Assembly: GCA_025403435.1 (NCBI GenBank)
Contig: CM046341.1
Location: 6,271,462-6,335,461, forward strand
DNA: 64,000 bases
From: Artocarpus heterophyllus
Lineage: Eukaryota; Streptophyta; Magnoliopsida; Rosales; Moraceae
Direction of reading: 5' to 3'
Positions within the stretch are counted from its first letter, which is position 1, and each line of letters opens with the position of its first letter. Made by a program: the position numbers and the translations under genes. A model generated the notes under the pieces. That model saw nothing but the letters and a program-made list of their open reading frames with translations, searched no databases and was not told where the DNA came from. Shown here in pieces: positions 12,701 through 26,590 of this stretch.

Positions 12701-13417
12701 TGTGGGTATTTTTTCTACCTTAAAGGTGCCATCATGTAGTGTTCCACTTACTTTTAACACAATACAAATTTACACTATACTGTATTTTTCTTATACTATT
12801 GGTATATTTTTTATACTATCAGTATATTTTTTTATATAGTTTATGAGGTCCCACAAGCTTTTATACTTATCTATATCTTTTATATAGTATAATTCCTATA
12901 CTACTTAACTTTATACAGTCCAATTCTAACACTACATTTACTTTTGCAGTATAACTTTCATATTATATAACTTTATTAGTGTAATTTCTTACACTGCATT
13001 ACTTTATCAGTATAATTGTTATATTGTATTATTCTCATATTACATGGTTTTCTACTACTTAATTTTTATACTGTATAATTTCTAAAATATATAGTATTTT
13101 CTTATACTATATTTATGTCTTAAAATTTGTTACAGTATATTCTACAATAATTAAGCTTTCTAGCTTATTTTCATATCCTTTCTTCCTTGTTTAAGATTAT
13201 TGTATGATTTTTAACCTTAGAAATCTCATTTTTACTTTTATAAAATTTATCAAAAAAGTTGAATTTAAACAATAATCCTTGTGACACTTACTATGCTCTT
13301 AAAATATTTAACAAATTTTTGAGCATAAACTTTAGCTCATAAGATTTGTACTTAAATTACTTTGTATAATCTTTTAATTTTGCATTTATAATACATTAGA
13401 AATGCTTGGATGTTACA
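9764..13417 (-). mobile_element. Decayed Ty3/gypsy-type long LTR (probable solo LTR), minus orientation
   Basis: Read on the minus strand it opens at 13417 with TGTAACATCC. The next 300 bases parallel the start of the LTR at 61491 (TGTAACACCC, then AATGCATT-like words, a TTAAGGATTATA-like segment and repeated CAGTATA words). The far end near 9764 reads GTCTCGCCTTGTGTTGCAACA on the minus strand, a plausible LTR terminus. The length of about 3.65 kb fits Del/Tekay-like LTRs. No gag-pol, primer site or matching second LTR was seen, and no convincing 5-bp target duplication, so the 9764 border is approximate. Confidence 0.5.
12750..13140. repeat. Stretch with many TATACT/CAGTATA words
   Basis: About 390 bp in which TATACT, CAGTAT or ACACTGCA recurs every 15-40 bases without a strict period. 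It lies in the 5' part of the decayed LTR, and the same words occur at 61550-61640 in the other LTR, so it is probably a feature of this LTR family. Confidence 0.55.
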
Positions 13418-13650
13418 TTTTAGATCAATCTTGATATGGCTGTAATTGATATATAGGTCTAACATATCTTTTAAGTATTATTATAAAGTAGGTGAGTAGT
13501 TGCATTTTGGAGTATTAATTAAAATTAATACATTTAGTTAATTATTGGAATGAAATGAAATACTAACTATTTTGACAAAAGTAACCTTTACTTTTTAAGA
13601 TTTAGCAATATCTTTATAGCGAGATATATAGGGTGATATATTAATTTATA

Positions 13651-13825
13651 GGGTGTTTGGAAAGGTGGTGGAAACCAGTGGTGGGAACCACTTTTACTGT
13701 AGCATGTAAGAGTTTTACACTGTAGCATATTTTTTTATTGTTACTGTAGCATGTGAGAGCTTTACACTGTTCATAACTGAGATTGTGGTGGGAACTGAGT
13801 GGTTCCCACCACTGCCAAACACCCC
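13651..13825. mobile_element. MITE, GGGTGTTTGG family (best-defined copy)
   Basis: Imperfect terminal inverted repeats of about 26 bp: the left end is GGGTGTTTGGAAAGGTGG and the inverted right end GGGGTGTTTGGCAGTGGTGG. The interior holds two copies of ACTGTAGCATGTRAGAG followed by TTTACACTGT. TTA-like bases flank the right end (CACCCC|TTAATA) and TTATA the left, suggesting a PIF/Harbinger (Tourist) relative. Its reverse complement is very similar to 57157-57331. Confidence 0.75.
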
Positions 13826-13830
13826 TTAAT

Positions 13831-16800
13831 ATTAATAAAAACTAAGATATTGGGAGTGGTATTTATGATACAAGAGTTCAATTAGTCGATGTTAGTTTGA
13901 AATGATATGACTCTTTCACTTGCTCACTTTAAGAACGCGTATTCACATTTTGGCTGAATATTTCACAAGAATCTATTTCTAAATTTGTTTTGTTCAACCA
14001 AACAAGAATTTTCATTCTATTTTAATTTATCTAAACAAATGTTCTTTTAAAATGCTCAAACCCTAGTATATGCCTCCCACTAAATGAGTATTCTAAATTT
14101 TCTAAACAAACATATATAAAGGTGGAAAAGTTCCCTTTTTTATTCATCATAGGCCCTAAGAGCTTGTTTAGCAGAGCTTTCTAAAAGTTATTTTTAGTTT
14201 TTGGAGTTTATTGATTACTTCTAAAAGTGTTTAAATAATTTGTTAGAAGAGGTTTAACTTTTCTAAATAATTTCCAATTAAAGCCACAAAAATATGACTT
14301 CTTAAAAAAGAACTCTTCTAAATGAAAATTGAAACTTATACTAGAATAACAATAATGGGTTGTTTGGTATCTTCTGTATCAACCAACAAATAGTATAAAA
14401 CTCTCAACACCTGCAAGAAAAAGCAAAAAGTTACTATAGTATAAAACTCTCACATACTCTAGTTTTCAAACCAACATTTCAGTTCTAGCTGCTCTTCCAA
14501 GCACTCTATAAGATACTAGAAACTCATTAATTCAAACAATTTTATTGCTTATTAGAAAATTTAAAAACCATTTTCATTCATTTTAAGCTCTTTTAAAAAT
14601 ACGGTTTTATACACTTGCTAAAAAAAACCACAGTTTTTACAGGGCCTAAACATGCCTTTGTTGCTAGTTGTGGCCCCTCTTTATGTAAGCATGCTCTCAT
14701 TGTCCTTGTAATAATTAATCGTCGTAGTCTGGTAAAAAATGATGATTCTAATTTTTAATAAGAGTCCCAATAATTTGTAATTATTGAGAACCATATATCC
14801 TCTCACAAACCCACTAGTAAATTATTTAATTAATTTTCCACCGCATATATTAAAAGACATAATGGCTGTATCTCAAAGAGTTCTATTATAGGTTTCGTGA
14901 GATGATGACACCATTGATGACAGAACTTAATTGCGTAACTCAAACGGTTAAAATTAGAAGATCATGATGAGATCCTTTGATTTCAATTTTATTCCCAAAA
15001 GCAAAAAAGCTGCAGCTGTAAAATTCTAATTTAATTCTAAAAGTTGGTGCACAGCTGCATTATTGAAACACGTTGATCACGATATTGAAATACGCGTACA
15101 AAAAAGTTAATAGTGGAGTAGAGAATATGGGCAACGAGCTTTCTTGGACTTCTAACTCTTCATGGAAATATGGTTGAATATTGGCCAAGTGTGATGTTTC
15201 GTTTTTTGGTTTTATTTTTTGTTATTTTGTTTTTGAGAAAGGAATGATCATGTAGCTTTTATCCTAAAGGACATGTTTGGTAATTGGAAGAGAAAATACA
15301 AAGGAAAAATTATGTAAGCGATCTAGGTGAGAAAAATAAAGAGAAAAGGGATTTTCTTCTCTTAATCTTTTATGTGAAATATGTCTTGTAAACCTAAAAA
15401 ATGAATTATTAATAGGTGTTGTTTTTCAATTGTTAAATCTACACTAAAAATTGTCTGTTTTGTATTATATATATACATATATTTTTTTTATGTGATTTTA
15501 TACGTGCACTACTTCTATAAGGTCCTATAGTATAAAAAAACCTTTATATTGAGAAAGATTACAAGGATTATCATTGTAGAAACTGTTTATTTGTTCCCTT
15601 ACTAATAGGTAGTGTTGCTTTATTTATGAGACTAATTTTTTAATAGTTTGACATGTGAGTGTTTACATTAAAATTTTATAATGTGCAACACCTAAATGTT
15701 TCTAATCATAGATCTAACTGTAAAAAAAATTAATCCAACAGCTAAAATAATAATTTTTATCAATAGAAAAAAGGACAGATCCTATTACAATAATTTCTAA
15801 ATTTAAAATCATGGTTTTAGGTATTAAATCCTTTAAATCTATTTCTTCATCTCTTGTTTTCTTACTAAATAACTATGAGTTCAAAAATTCATTTACTTAT
15901 TCCCCCACTCTTTTCTTACTTTTCGACTTTTTTCTCCTACCAAACATCTTTTCTCGCTTTTCAATTTTTTTCTTCTACTAAATATCTTTTCTTGCTTTTC
16001 AAATTTTTTCTCCTACCAAACAAGCTCTACAAGAATAATTGGATAAATTAACCTGGACTTCCTATGTTATGAAGACCACAAGTTAAGAACCTCCCCAGAA
16101 GAAACCTACTTCTCATAATTAACCTTCTCTTGAGTACTATATTGACTAATCCGACCGCAATACCACCAGTATATATCACTGCTTAGAAATAAAGTCTCTC
16201 AGCTTATTTTTTTTATACTTATATAAATAATTTCATTGTGTACTTTGTGTATTTTTTACTAGCAATATATTCTACTTAAAGAGGTCACACTATTAATGAT
16301 ATTCACAATTTTTGTCAAGTAAATGTGAGAAGGGAAAAAGATATAGATGAGAAATGAAGATTTAGATTATAAGAACTACATATATAAGCTCATATGACTT
16401 CTTACCTAATAGACCATATGGTATATGTAATATAATATTATATAAACACAACCATGCGGGCTTGGCATACTAAATTATTGTGTCCATTGCATGATTATAA
16501 TCTTCTTATAATTCTAACAGGGCAGGTAACATCTGCAAAATTTACGTGGGATTTAAAGGAAACCCACTCAAGAAAATAATGGGAGGATTTATTAATAGTA
16601 GTGCTGTATTATTAAAGAGGAGTGTATCTGGACCAGTAATTGAACAAAAAGTTCCTTCCCTTTTTAATTGTGGGGAGTACTGTTTCAAGCATCACAATTT
16701 TCAATTATTTTCTTAGAATGTCAGTTATTTTAATAATATTAAAGATGAGCATAAAGAGATCTTCGGATTATGACATTATTGTCCCTTTGAATTTTTATTT

Positions 16801-18183
16801 TTCAGGAGAACCCTTATTGGGGATTTTTCATTTTGATATCCCATTAGATTCAAAGCTTCAAATGAAAGAGACTATACGACATTAAGTTTGACGTGGTAGA
16901 TTTGCCGCATTGAGATCATTGTTAGCCTCAGAAGTCACTGTAGTTGGCGTTTAATTACCTTTTCTTTTCAGTTTATCTATAAAGAGCAGCCTTATGTGTG
17001 GGGTCCCTAATGGCTTTTGGGATTATATTAAATATATTCCTGTTGTGAGGTCGTGATCAATAGCTCTTTTTATAAATATCCAGGAATTTTGGCCTAATTA
17101 TGTGATAACTGGCCGCCAAAAGGAACAAAAATAAAACTCAAAAGTGGTTTTTTGACGAATTTAATTTTGAAGAATTTAGGGTGTGTTTGAGAGAAATGTT
17201 CAAACCACAATAATTTGAACTATACATTATAACATATGAGAACTTTACATCTTTTACGGTTAAAACTTTAAAGTTCAAATCACTATGGCAAACACTCTAT
17301 AATGTTGTAGGTACCAAAAATACCTTGTTGATAGAACACGATTATTAACCATAGAATCTTTATAATTTGTCTTCAGATTTGATACTATTTTGAATATGTG
17401 ATCTGAAGCTACATAAATCTTATGATCAAAATACGCCGTAAAGTTTTGGAGTAATCAAGAAATTCAGCTAAAACAAATACAGAAAACGATATTATACTCT
17501 TTTCCGAAATAACAAGTTTATGTATTTTTGGCATGCTCTTTCAAGTTCCTGGTATTAGAAATGTAATCCGTGGGGCTCATAGATATGCTTATCTATCACA
17601 TATATTCGAAGGTAATCATGGCTAGCTTCATATAAGTCCTGTCTTGAACTGCATATCTCAAATTTTAAAGATCAAATTGGATACTGAAACTTTCACAAGT
17701 TTTTCTCATTATGGAATCCCTTCTAGCAGTTGGTTCAATATTATCACATCTCACCAATGAAAACTTGCCTCATTATAGTCCAGTATTTCTTGTAGGAATA
17801 ATAATCTCATTTTCAGTCTTGGAATAATAAATCAAACTTCTTAACTTTTAGATACCTTAGAATGAATCGACGCATATGACTAAGCTGGCTCAAATTGGTT
17901 ATTTTATGTATCTAACTGTTAAAATGTCTAGTAAAAGACATGACTTGTTTCTTGACAGTCATGACTAAACATGTAAAACTATAAACTTAAACTATACTAA
18001 ACTATACATGGTCCTCACTTTTTTTTTGCCATTGATATTTTAACAGTCCAACGGCTGTAAGAATTAATTTGGGAGAACCTTGATAGACTAAAAACTCATT
18101 TTAAGACGTTTTAATAATCAGGAGACTAAGGTAAGATTTAATATTAGCTTATAGTCCTGGCACTAAAGACAAAATCAACCCTT

Positions 18184-18222
<39 letters not shown>

Positions 18223-19100
18223 ATGTTTGTGTATTTCTTGTTACCTTTGTGTCATGTCTTCTTCTTCTGTTGTCCTTGAGGGAAAAAACAATTTGCAAAA
18301 AAGAATAAAGCCTAGCATGATCAGGTAAAGGGTCCAAAAGGATTGTTATGTATGTCAAAGCAAAATGCTGTACAATTCCTAATTAAAGTGAAGACAAAAG
18401 TTAGTGAAGAGCACAGAAATTAAACAGATGGATTGTGTATTAGTTATGTGCGAGTGCCAACTTCACATGTCGTTTCAGAACTCATGATTTTTCTTTCCTC
18501 TTATGATGATCACTGTTGTCTAATCATCATGATTGTAAACCGCCGGCCATCCACTCTTGGAATTCTCTCCAATCAATCGTTCTGAAAATCAAAATATTCC
18601 TCTTAAAAATTGCATCGTTTTTCCTAGGTCAGGCTTTGTTCATCATGTGTGTCAGATTCCTTGTGATCCCAAAAAGAGATCTATTGGTACGACTCCTGCA
18701 TGTGATGCTCAACAAAAGCTAGCTAGCTAGCTTGTTTTTCCACTTTCACAGACACACACACACATGTTTAGCCAGATATATCATAATCCATTGCCACCCA
18801 GGACGCAATTTCTGAGATCATAGATCATATATAAGAATCCTAGTAACCCCACAACTTTAAGTAGTGCAGTCTATGTGTAAACAAAGAGATTTGCATGTTT
18901 AATATTCTGTATTTGTGGAAAAACTATAATTTGGTTGTCACGGCCAAATTTAGTAAACATAACAATTTTAACAAGTTATAATTTTGGCAAGCTTGGGGAC
19001 AGAGAAATAACGCATGTTGAATCTAGATAAATTAAAAAGTGGTTTTATAAGTTCAATATTATGAGAAAGAAAGGGGCAATCATGTAGATATCCTCATTGT
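13831..19100. other. Gene-free AT-rich stretch with decayed short elements
   Basis: Decayed relatives of the GGGTGTTTGG MITE lie at about 14345-14515 and 17182-17302 (both with the CTCTCACATACT or ATATGAGAACTTTACA core). A (TA)n run lies at 18189-18220. The short open frames at 16640 and 18516 show no family resemblance. No gene is supported. Confidence 0.5.
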
Positions 19101-19104
19101 GGGA

Positions 19105-19253
19105 GCGAAAATATTTAGTCACTAAACGGATGTTCCACAACGGTAAAAAACCATCATAAAAACTCAATTTAGTATCACGATGGAGGTTTTCACAACGGTC
19201 TTTTAACCGTAATGAAAGTTTTCAGCGACAGTTAAGTCATATTTGTAGTAGTG
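19105..19253 (-). mobile_element. CACTA (En/Spm) transposon end, relic
   Basis: The minus strand begins CACTACTACAAATATGAC at 19253, the standard plant CACTA terminus. It is followed by subterminal GTCGCTGAAAAC-like and ACCGTTGTG-like inverted words, as in short CACTA derivatives. I could not find the opposite CACTA end, so it is a fragment. Confidence 0.6.
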
Positions 19254-19259
19254 TAAGGT

Positions 19260-22200
19260 TGGGAGTTGGGGACGCTTTTTTGAGTTTTGCGTTGAAACTC
19301 AGTCAAACTCGTTTCTCAAAGAGCTCAATTAAGAGAGATTCAAAGGTTTGATCTTTTCAGTCTCGATCACACTTGAGTTTATAGGGTTTTAGAAGAAATT
19401 GAAAATCATGAATCAAGTGAATAGAAGTTGTCGGAAGTTAGAGCAGAAAATTAATCACCCTGCTAACACTTGTGATCATGAAAACTAAACATATATATAT
19501 ATATATATATATAAAAGATCACTTGATAATCTGGCACGCACTTGCTAATGAACACAAAAGATTAATTTTCATGCATTAATTACATTCCAACTTGGATAAT
19601 TGCGACATTATTTTTTTTGAATAAAATGGATAGATCGCAACTTAAGTGTGATACAAAGTTAACAAGGTTTTTATTTGAGACTATTTTAATCCGAAAATCA
19701 AAATAGCTAGTGCGGGGAACACTTAATTTTAAGAACAAAAAGCAATTGTCATGTACAAGGAGTGAACAGAATTCGCCTACGTATGCAGTATTTTGAAAGA
19801 ATTAGTCAATGCTTTCTTAATAAAAATTGAGGAGAATTCTATGTTAGGCTATACTATGAATACAAAAACCCTACAGATGAGATAAAGTTTTCAACCATCA
19901 TAATCATATTAAATTTAAACAATAATACAAAGATTATTATAATTAAAATTGTGTCATGCTATATTCAAAAGCCTTCTCTCTCTCAAAGGCTCTTCCTTAG
20001 AGTTTCTTTTTCCATGTGTTGTCTTTTCAAGCCGAGGGGCCGGAGTCCTGTGTCACCTCTAGGATGCTTATCATGAGACTAGAACTTGAGAGAAGGGTGT
20101 CGTGGTGCATGGATAAATCTTCTATTGTTAGCGGTGGTGGTTCTATTTGAGTGTTCTCAACGACAATTGTGAAGTAAGACTGTGTACGGTCTAGTCCGAT
20201 CCGGTTTGAACTGTAGTTTGAGACATTTTAATAGATTTTTGTGATTTTTTTTACTAGATTTTGTTATTCCAAAACTCTAAATATCTAACAAACTAAAAAC
20301 AACACGCTAAAACTAAAAAATAAGAATACAAGCAACAAAAACAAAACACATAATAAAAAGAAAGAAATATAAAGTTAAATTTTAAAAGTTAAAAAATAGC
20401 CAAAAAAAAAAAAAATTGAACAATCGCCATTGGCATGGGCAGAGCGTGAACCTCACGCATCAGTGAGTTGGTGGTTTGTTAGTCACTTTTTTGGATAATT
20501 ATGGTGCTGCTTGCTTAGTTCTCCTCAGACTAGGAGGTTGTTTTGTCATAGAGGCTTTATTCATGCGGTTTCGAATTTTTTCTCGTCTTTAGTAATTTTC
20601 CTCTAATCATAGTGTGGTTTTAGAGGCGCTATTTATGTGTCTATTCTACAAGATTTGTTTCTATGCAGTGTAGTGAATGATCTTGGTGTCTTAATCTCGA
20701 TCGATCAAAAGTTTCTATCAATTATAGTTTCTTATCACATTAGCTTATATTCAATTAAAGTCAACCCTAATCCATTGACAACTACACCGACCACATTGAC
20801 TGGTAACCAGGGCCAGACTAATGGATAATCTCAAGAATGTTAATCAAATTTTGACAAAAGTTGACCCGTATAGAGTCTGGGACCAACCAAACCTAAATGG
20901 TCATTCCTCGTGTAGATTTGAGGGCCTGAGGGGACCATGTATATGGTCCTTTTTGATCTCTCATGCGCTCTTGGTGAGAAATGTGGTCGGGAATAATGAG
21001 TCTTTAGTCACGTTTGATTGATACTTGACACTGTAAAAGTTTTCTTTCCGCAAATCACATTTTTCTTTATGAATTTGTCCCCATATATAAAATAAAAAAC
21101 ACAAATTTTATGGTATCTTTTGCCAGCTCTCCATGATGTGTAATTTTCAACATATAATCGTATCAATCGTACCCACAACTATTAGATCAAACGGCATGAG
21201 ATATGTACAGTGGAATGAGATTTGATTCAAGACGATATGAATTAAATCTAGTCTTGTATAACTACATACATATGTGTACTCACGTAAACAAATTTTATAG
21301 CAATTATTGTTTTCCAAACAACACAATTTCGTAATTTAGAAATTTTTATTTTATTTTATTTTTTCTATTCTATTTAATAGTTGAAGCCTACCACATAATT
21401 TATTTGATGTGATTTTCTTTTTTTTTTTTCCTTCAAATTCTACCGCATCATTCCTCATTTTAAGTATGTTCGTGTCAAAATTCTTCTCTACTCTTTTCTA
21501 CCATTTACTTTTTGGTTATGAAAATGCATTAGTTTCATGACTTAGAAAAAGCGTAATAATCATAAAAAATGACTAGTGCTAATGCGACGGAGAAATTATA
21601 TATTTGGCATAAGAGAGAAATTAAGAAATGGACATGGAACCATAACTTTGACTTGTCTTCAATTATTTGAGACTTTTTCTTTTTGCTCCCATGGGATATG
21701 GAATATCTGTGCCATCCCAAGCGCACCGTTTCTTTTTCTTTTGATTGGTTTCCTAAAAAGAAAAGCAAAGGCGCTTTTTTGGAGATGGGAATCTCTTCTG
21801 CTCTCATGAGACCAATGAATAGAGCCAGACATATCCAGAAACTGATAACATAGGGGGTGACGTTTTCCCTTGTGTTCAAGACCGTGCAAAATGAGTGCTA
21901 TTCCTAGGCCCCACACCGTTTTTGCTTAGAGAGAGAAATTGCGATGTGTGTTACGTTAATTAATGCACATCACATACAAAGCAATCTTATTTAATTTTGT
22001 GAGTTTTAATCCCACTACTAATAAAACAGTAAGACTCAGTTTAAAAAATACATTAGATATTACACTAAGGCATATAGTTTTATGAATAACATGGTTATAA
22101 CTCTACGAAGATGAAAATGATTTTTCTCACAAAAAAGGTCAAGAGCTTGTTTGGTAGGAAGGAAAAGGAGAAAGGGAGAGAGGAGTTTGATTAGTTGAAG

Positions 22201-24040
22201 AATTTTGGAACTTATTAAAGATAAAAATAATGTTTGGCAAGATCAATTTTAACCAAAAAAAATTATTATTACAGTGTAAAGTTTTCATATGCTATAATGA
22301 TAAAAAAAAAGAGTAAGTTATACTATAAAACTCTCACATGCTACAATTTTTAGTTCTAAAGTTTAAGCTAATCGCATTTCCCAAACGCCTTAAAGTTGGC
22401 TAAATTGTCCCATTGAACCTAAGAGATTTTTAGATTTTTGCCCCCAATAGAAATAAATTTTCAATTCTTTTCCTAGTTTGTCTGTCTGAATTTTTTGTTG
22501 CAGTATCGACATGGATTTTCTTAAAAAAAAAATACCACAAGTTTTGACTTCTTAAGTATCCTTATTTTTTGAGCAAAAAAATGTGAGTGTACCAGCATAA
22601 TTGACATTCATAATAGGTGTTTATTGTTTCGAATACAAAGTTTGACAATAATTTAAATTTTTATAAGGAAAAGGATATAGTAAAAAGAGACAAATGTTTA
22701 AACTTTATGTTTAATATGTACTCCCCTGAGAAAAAAAAATTATGGCACCGCCCGACTCATGGGTTGGTAGATAGAAGAGAAGGTAGAAAACAGTGGATTT
22801 GATGAAGGAATTAAAATCATTCAAAAAAAATCCCAATTTTATGAAAAGGTTAAAGGAAAAAATCCATATCAAACGTAGTTACGTAATAAGAGAAAATTCC
22901 TCTCTTTTTTCACTATTTTCCTCACCTAGATTATATGTATTTTTTTTTTTCAATCTGTTTTATGGCTTCCTACTAAACATAGCATAGTCCAAGTATTTGC
23001 AAATCATAATATCCACGTTTTTCAATGAATAAAGAATATCAACAAAACAAACTCCGTCCCATCTCAACAAGTTCAAAAGACATAAAAAGAAAAACAAAGA
23101 GTTCATTCATCTCACTTTATTCTTCTATACAGGAGGGGAGCCAAAAAAAAAAATTAGCGAGGGACCGAAGGTGTGACTAAACTAATAAGGTGAGGAGCGA
23201 AATTAAATTTATAGGAGAGGGAGGGAATGTAATTTTATAGGGGCAAAATACAATTATAAAATTTTATATATAAAATTATAAGAAAAAAAGTTTAGGGGGA
23301 AAGGATGGTGACCTACCTTCGTCCCTATGTGGCTCCGCCCTTACTCCTACAGTTTATTTTGTGTGCGCTTGCATGTGCGTGTGGATTGATAATAAATCAA
23401 AAGTTGAAGTTTTAAGGGTTTTAGTCAGATGAAATATGAATCATAAAAAATGAAGAAAAAAATAGACAACTAATTCTCTATTGAGGAAAAGATGAAACTC
23501 ATCCTCTTAATTGTTGGGTATATGGAGCCTAATTATCACTCTGATGCACCATTAGCAAATAATTGTGACATATTTTAAGCGTTCTATTTGTGTCTCAGTT
23601 TGTCCTCATTTTGTTTGACAATCTAATTAGAACTAAAAAGTTCCATCTGTTATAGCGTAAAACTCTCACATGCTATAGTGAAAAGCAAAAGTTTACTATA
23701 ATGTAAAGCTCCACATACTATAGTATTTAAGTTCGAGCTTCAAATTCAAACTTGGTTTCTAAGCACTCTAATGCTTATGATATATAAAGATTTTAAAGCA
23801 ATCATTTTTTTATATATAGCACATTTTCTTTTGATCATGGTAATATTCTTAACGACAAGCCAATCTAACTTTTACATTTATATTAAACCATTAAAAATTT
23901 TGCATACAAATCCGTTTATTTTAGTTTTTCTTCCTAATTTCTTATTGTGTAGAAATTATGGCGTTTAATTTCTTAAGTTAATTGTGGCTGTAACTTTTTC
24001 TAAAATAACATTTCCTTAAGTCAATTTCTAAAATAAGTAA
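19260..24040. other. Gene-free stretch
   Basis: A (TA)n run at 19493-19513. Decayed GGGTGTTTGG-type MITE cores lie at about 22210-22392 and 23610-23770 (CTCTCACATGCTA). A possible short element at 23131-23354 has AGGAGGGGAGCCA and TGGCTCCGCCC near its ends. The short open frames here look random. Confidence 0.45.
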
Positions 24041-24049
24041 GAGCAACTT

Positions 24050-24580
24050 TTCTTTTTGCCTTTGGCATGATTACTGGCGACTTTTACAGTATGATCAGTC
24101 AATATTTACGTCGTTGCTTTTTTTTTTTCCCCCACTCCTCATTGAAATGATGTTGTTTACCACCCTCTTTGTAGTTTTATTGAATGTCGTTTTCTTATTT
24201 ACAGTCCTTTTCAAGACTTGTCGTTTTAATCATTTATAGGTCGGCGTTTCCCTAAAATCGTAGTCTTCATTTGTAACTGTCGCCGACAAGTTTTAATCGT
24301 CTTAAATGTCCAATCATTCTTTCCTTCTCTCATTCTTGTCCCTGATGTCATCACCCAAACTTCTTGTTGTTTTTGCTTTTGTCGTTTCTATGTCGCTTTT
24401 CGTATTTGTCGTTTTGTCACTACAGGCCGTTTTTGAAATTAGATTTATTTTCCTGTCGTTTTCGTAATCTCGTCGTCTTCTATATGTTGTTGTTCAAAAA
24501 AAAAAAAACGAAAACTACTGTCGTTTTTAGCAAGTTGCTATCATCTTCGACATATTTGCCTTTCCTTTTTTGTTAGAAGA
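24050..24580 (+). repeat. TGTCGTTT-rich block (short)
   Basis: At least six copies of TGTCGT, most continuing TTT(T/C), occur in about 500 bp, all on the plus strand, with further variants such as ATGTCGCTT and CTCGTCGTC. The same wording fills 35885-36950. No terminal repeats or coding frame are evident. Confidence 0.55.
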
Positions 24581-25593
24581 ACATGAATAACTTCAGTCAA
24601 GTAATGTTATGTCAGGTAGAAAATGATATTAGTACATGTTATGCCATACACTTTTAAAAGTTAAGTCAATTTATGTCATACTATCATTTATATTACATGT
24701 TAAGTTGTTCTATAAATAAACATGTGTGGCATTTATAGAAAGTAAATCTTAAAAGATGGCATTTATAAAAATTCTTTGTCGAAAATCTTGAGATAGTACC
24801 AAGAGTAAAGCCATCTATGGACAAGGGTTTGTGGCTGGATTTATATATATATATCTATATATATATATATAGATATATATAACTTATGTTTTGATCTCCC
24901 TTAAAAAAACATGTTTTGACCCTTTAAAATTGTATTGTATCCCTCAAAATTTTATATTTTTGTATTTTATCCATCTCATTAGTTCAATCAATAGTTGTGA
25001 ACCAAAACCGAAAAAACATACCTCGCTGTATCCCTACCAAGCAGCGTCCTCTTATGAGTCCAAATCCCCAAAAATGCAAAAATGCAGGCATATGCATTAT
25101 GCATTATGCATTCAGCCAGACTCCAGAGTCCAGAGTTGGCAACTAAGCTGGGCTCTCGGCCCATGAAGGTGACACTAGTCCTCCTTTTTCAAGAAAAACT
25201 TTGGTCTTATACTACTTTTTTAATACTGTTAATGTTTTATATATTTTTTTCTCAAATCTTTGATTTATACTATTTTAAACATACAATATGTCTAAATTAC
25301 TCTTACAAAAAATCTCATTACCCAACTCTTCTCCTCTCTCTTCCCTCACTCTATGTTTTATGCTTTTCTCTCTCTCCTGCCGTGTCTCTTTCTCTCTTCT
25401 CTCTTTCTATTTCCTACACAAATGTTACAGAAGTGGTAGAAATCAAAAGTGATACCATAGAAGTGATATTTAACAAATTGACCCCTTTTTCCAAACACTA
25501 GTCTTGGTACATGCAATGTACATATTAAGTTGTAATTGAAGTTTTCATAACGTAGATTATGAATATAAAAAAATAAATAGAAGAAAAATTTTA

Positions 25594-26050
25594 GGGTTAT
25601 TATTATTTTGGTACCTTGTACTTTAGAGAAACATGACATTAGTATCCTATTGTTTGAAAAATATTAAAATAATACAATGTAGTTTTTAAAAACAATATTT
25701 TTGTATCCTGACCTGCATTTTATGATGCGAAATTTCTTACATACTATTTTAATAATATCTCATATTATTTTTTGAAGGCTATAAAAAATAAGGACAAACA
25801 ACAATACCAAAAAAAAAAAATGAATAAACCTACTCATGTGATTTTCTTTGATGAGTTTCATTTAGTTTTTTATTTTGATTTACCATTACTACTTTGCAAA
25901 ATTAATATGAGATTCATAAATGAAAAGGATAAGTGGGAAATTTCACATAATAAAAACATAAGATCAAGGAACCAAAATGATATTTTTAAAAACTACAGGA
26001 TACCAAATTAATATTTTCAAAATAGTAGAGTACCAAAACCATAAAAATCC
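25594..26050. mobile_element. Mutator-like MITE with perfect 9-bp target duplication
   Basis: AAAATTTTA flanks the element at 25585-25593 and 26051-26059. The termini are long inverted repeats of roughly 120 bp: the left arm reads TATTTTGGTACCTTGTA and GTATCCTATTGTTTG, and the inverted right arm TTTTGGTACTCTACTAT and GGTATCCTGTAGTTT. The 457-bp size, long arms and 9-bp duplication fit a nonautonomous MULE. There is no transposase. Confidence 0.8.
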
Positions 26051-26439
26051 AAAATTTTATTTAGAGATTAAAAAAGGAAAAGCCACATAAATAGCGTTTG
26101 AAGATATGCATGTTTTATTTTGACCGTCAATATTCACTTTTCAGTCTAACTACCTTAAGATTAATGCAATATACAGTTTGGTTCTCATAGTTAGTAAATT
26201 GATTATTTAAAAAAAAAAATAGGACAGGCATAACTGATAGAGCTTGATGAAGAGTAAAATAGTTAAAAAAAACAAATAGATTAAAAATGTTTTTAAAAAG
26301 TAAACAAAAAAATTTTGACTGGTAAAACAATTTGATTTTTTTTTAATCAAAACTGCTTTCTTGTTACTCTTATCTTTTTTAAAACCCTCAAGTGCCATTA
26401 TTGTGTTAGATTTTGTTTGAAAGTAGATGGTTTATTATA

Positions 26440-26590
26440 GGGTGTTTGGCAGGGTGATTTAAACTTTTTTTACTGTAGCATGTGAGAGCTTTATACTATA
26501 GCAATTTTTTTTTATTGTTACTATAGCATGTGAGAGCTTTACACCATTTATAACTGAGAAAGTAGTTTAAATCATTTTTGTCAAACACCG
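26440..26590. mobile_element. MITE, GGGTGTTTGG family
   Basis: It starts GGGTGTTTGGCAGGGTG and ends TCAAACACC. The interior contains two GTAGCATGTGAGAGCTTTA-type cores separated by a T-rich spacer, nearly as in 13651-13825. Confidence 0.7.

Noticed and set aside
21535..21916. Overlapping minus-strand frames of 114 and 85 codons
   Set aside because: Two frames are open at once, neither with coding-like composition; probably chance.
24841..24880. AT palindrome as a possible replication or regulatory structure
   Set aside because: A plain (AT)n microsatellite interrupted by CT/AG; many similar runs occur in the window.
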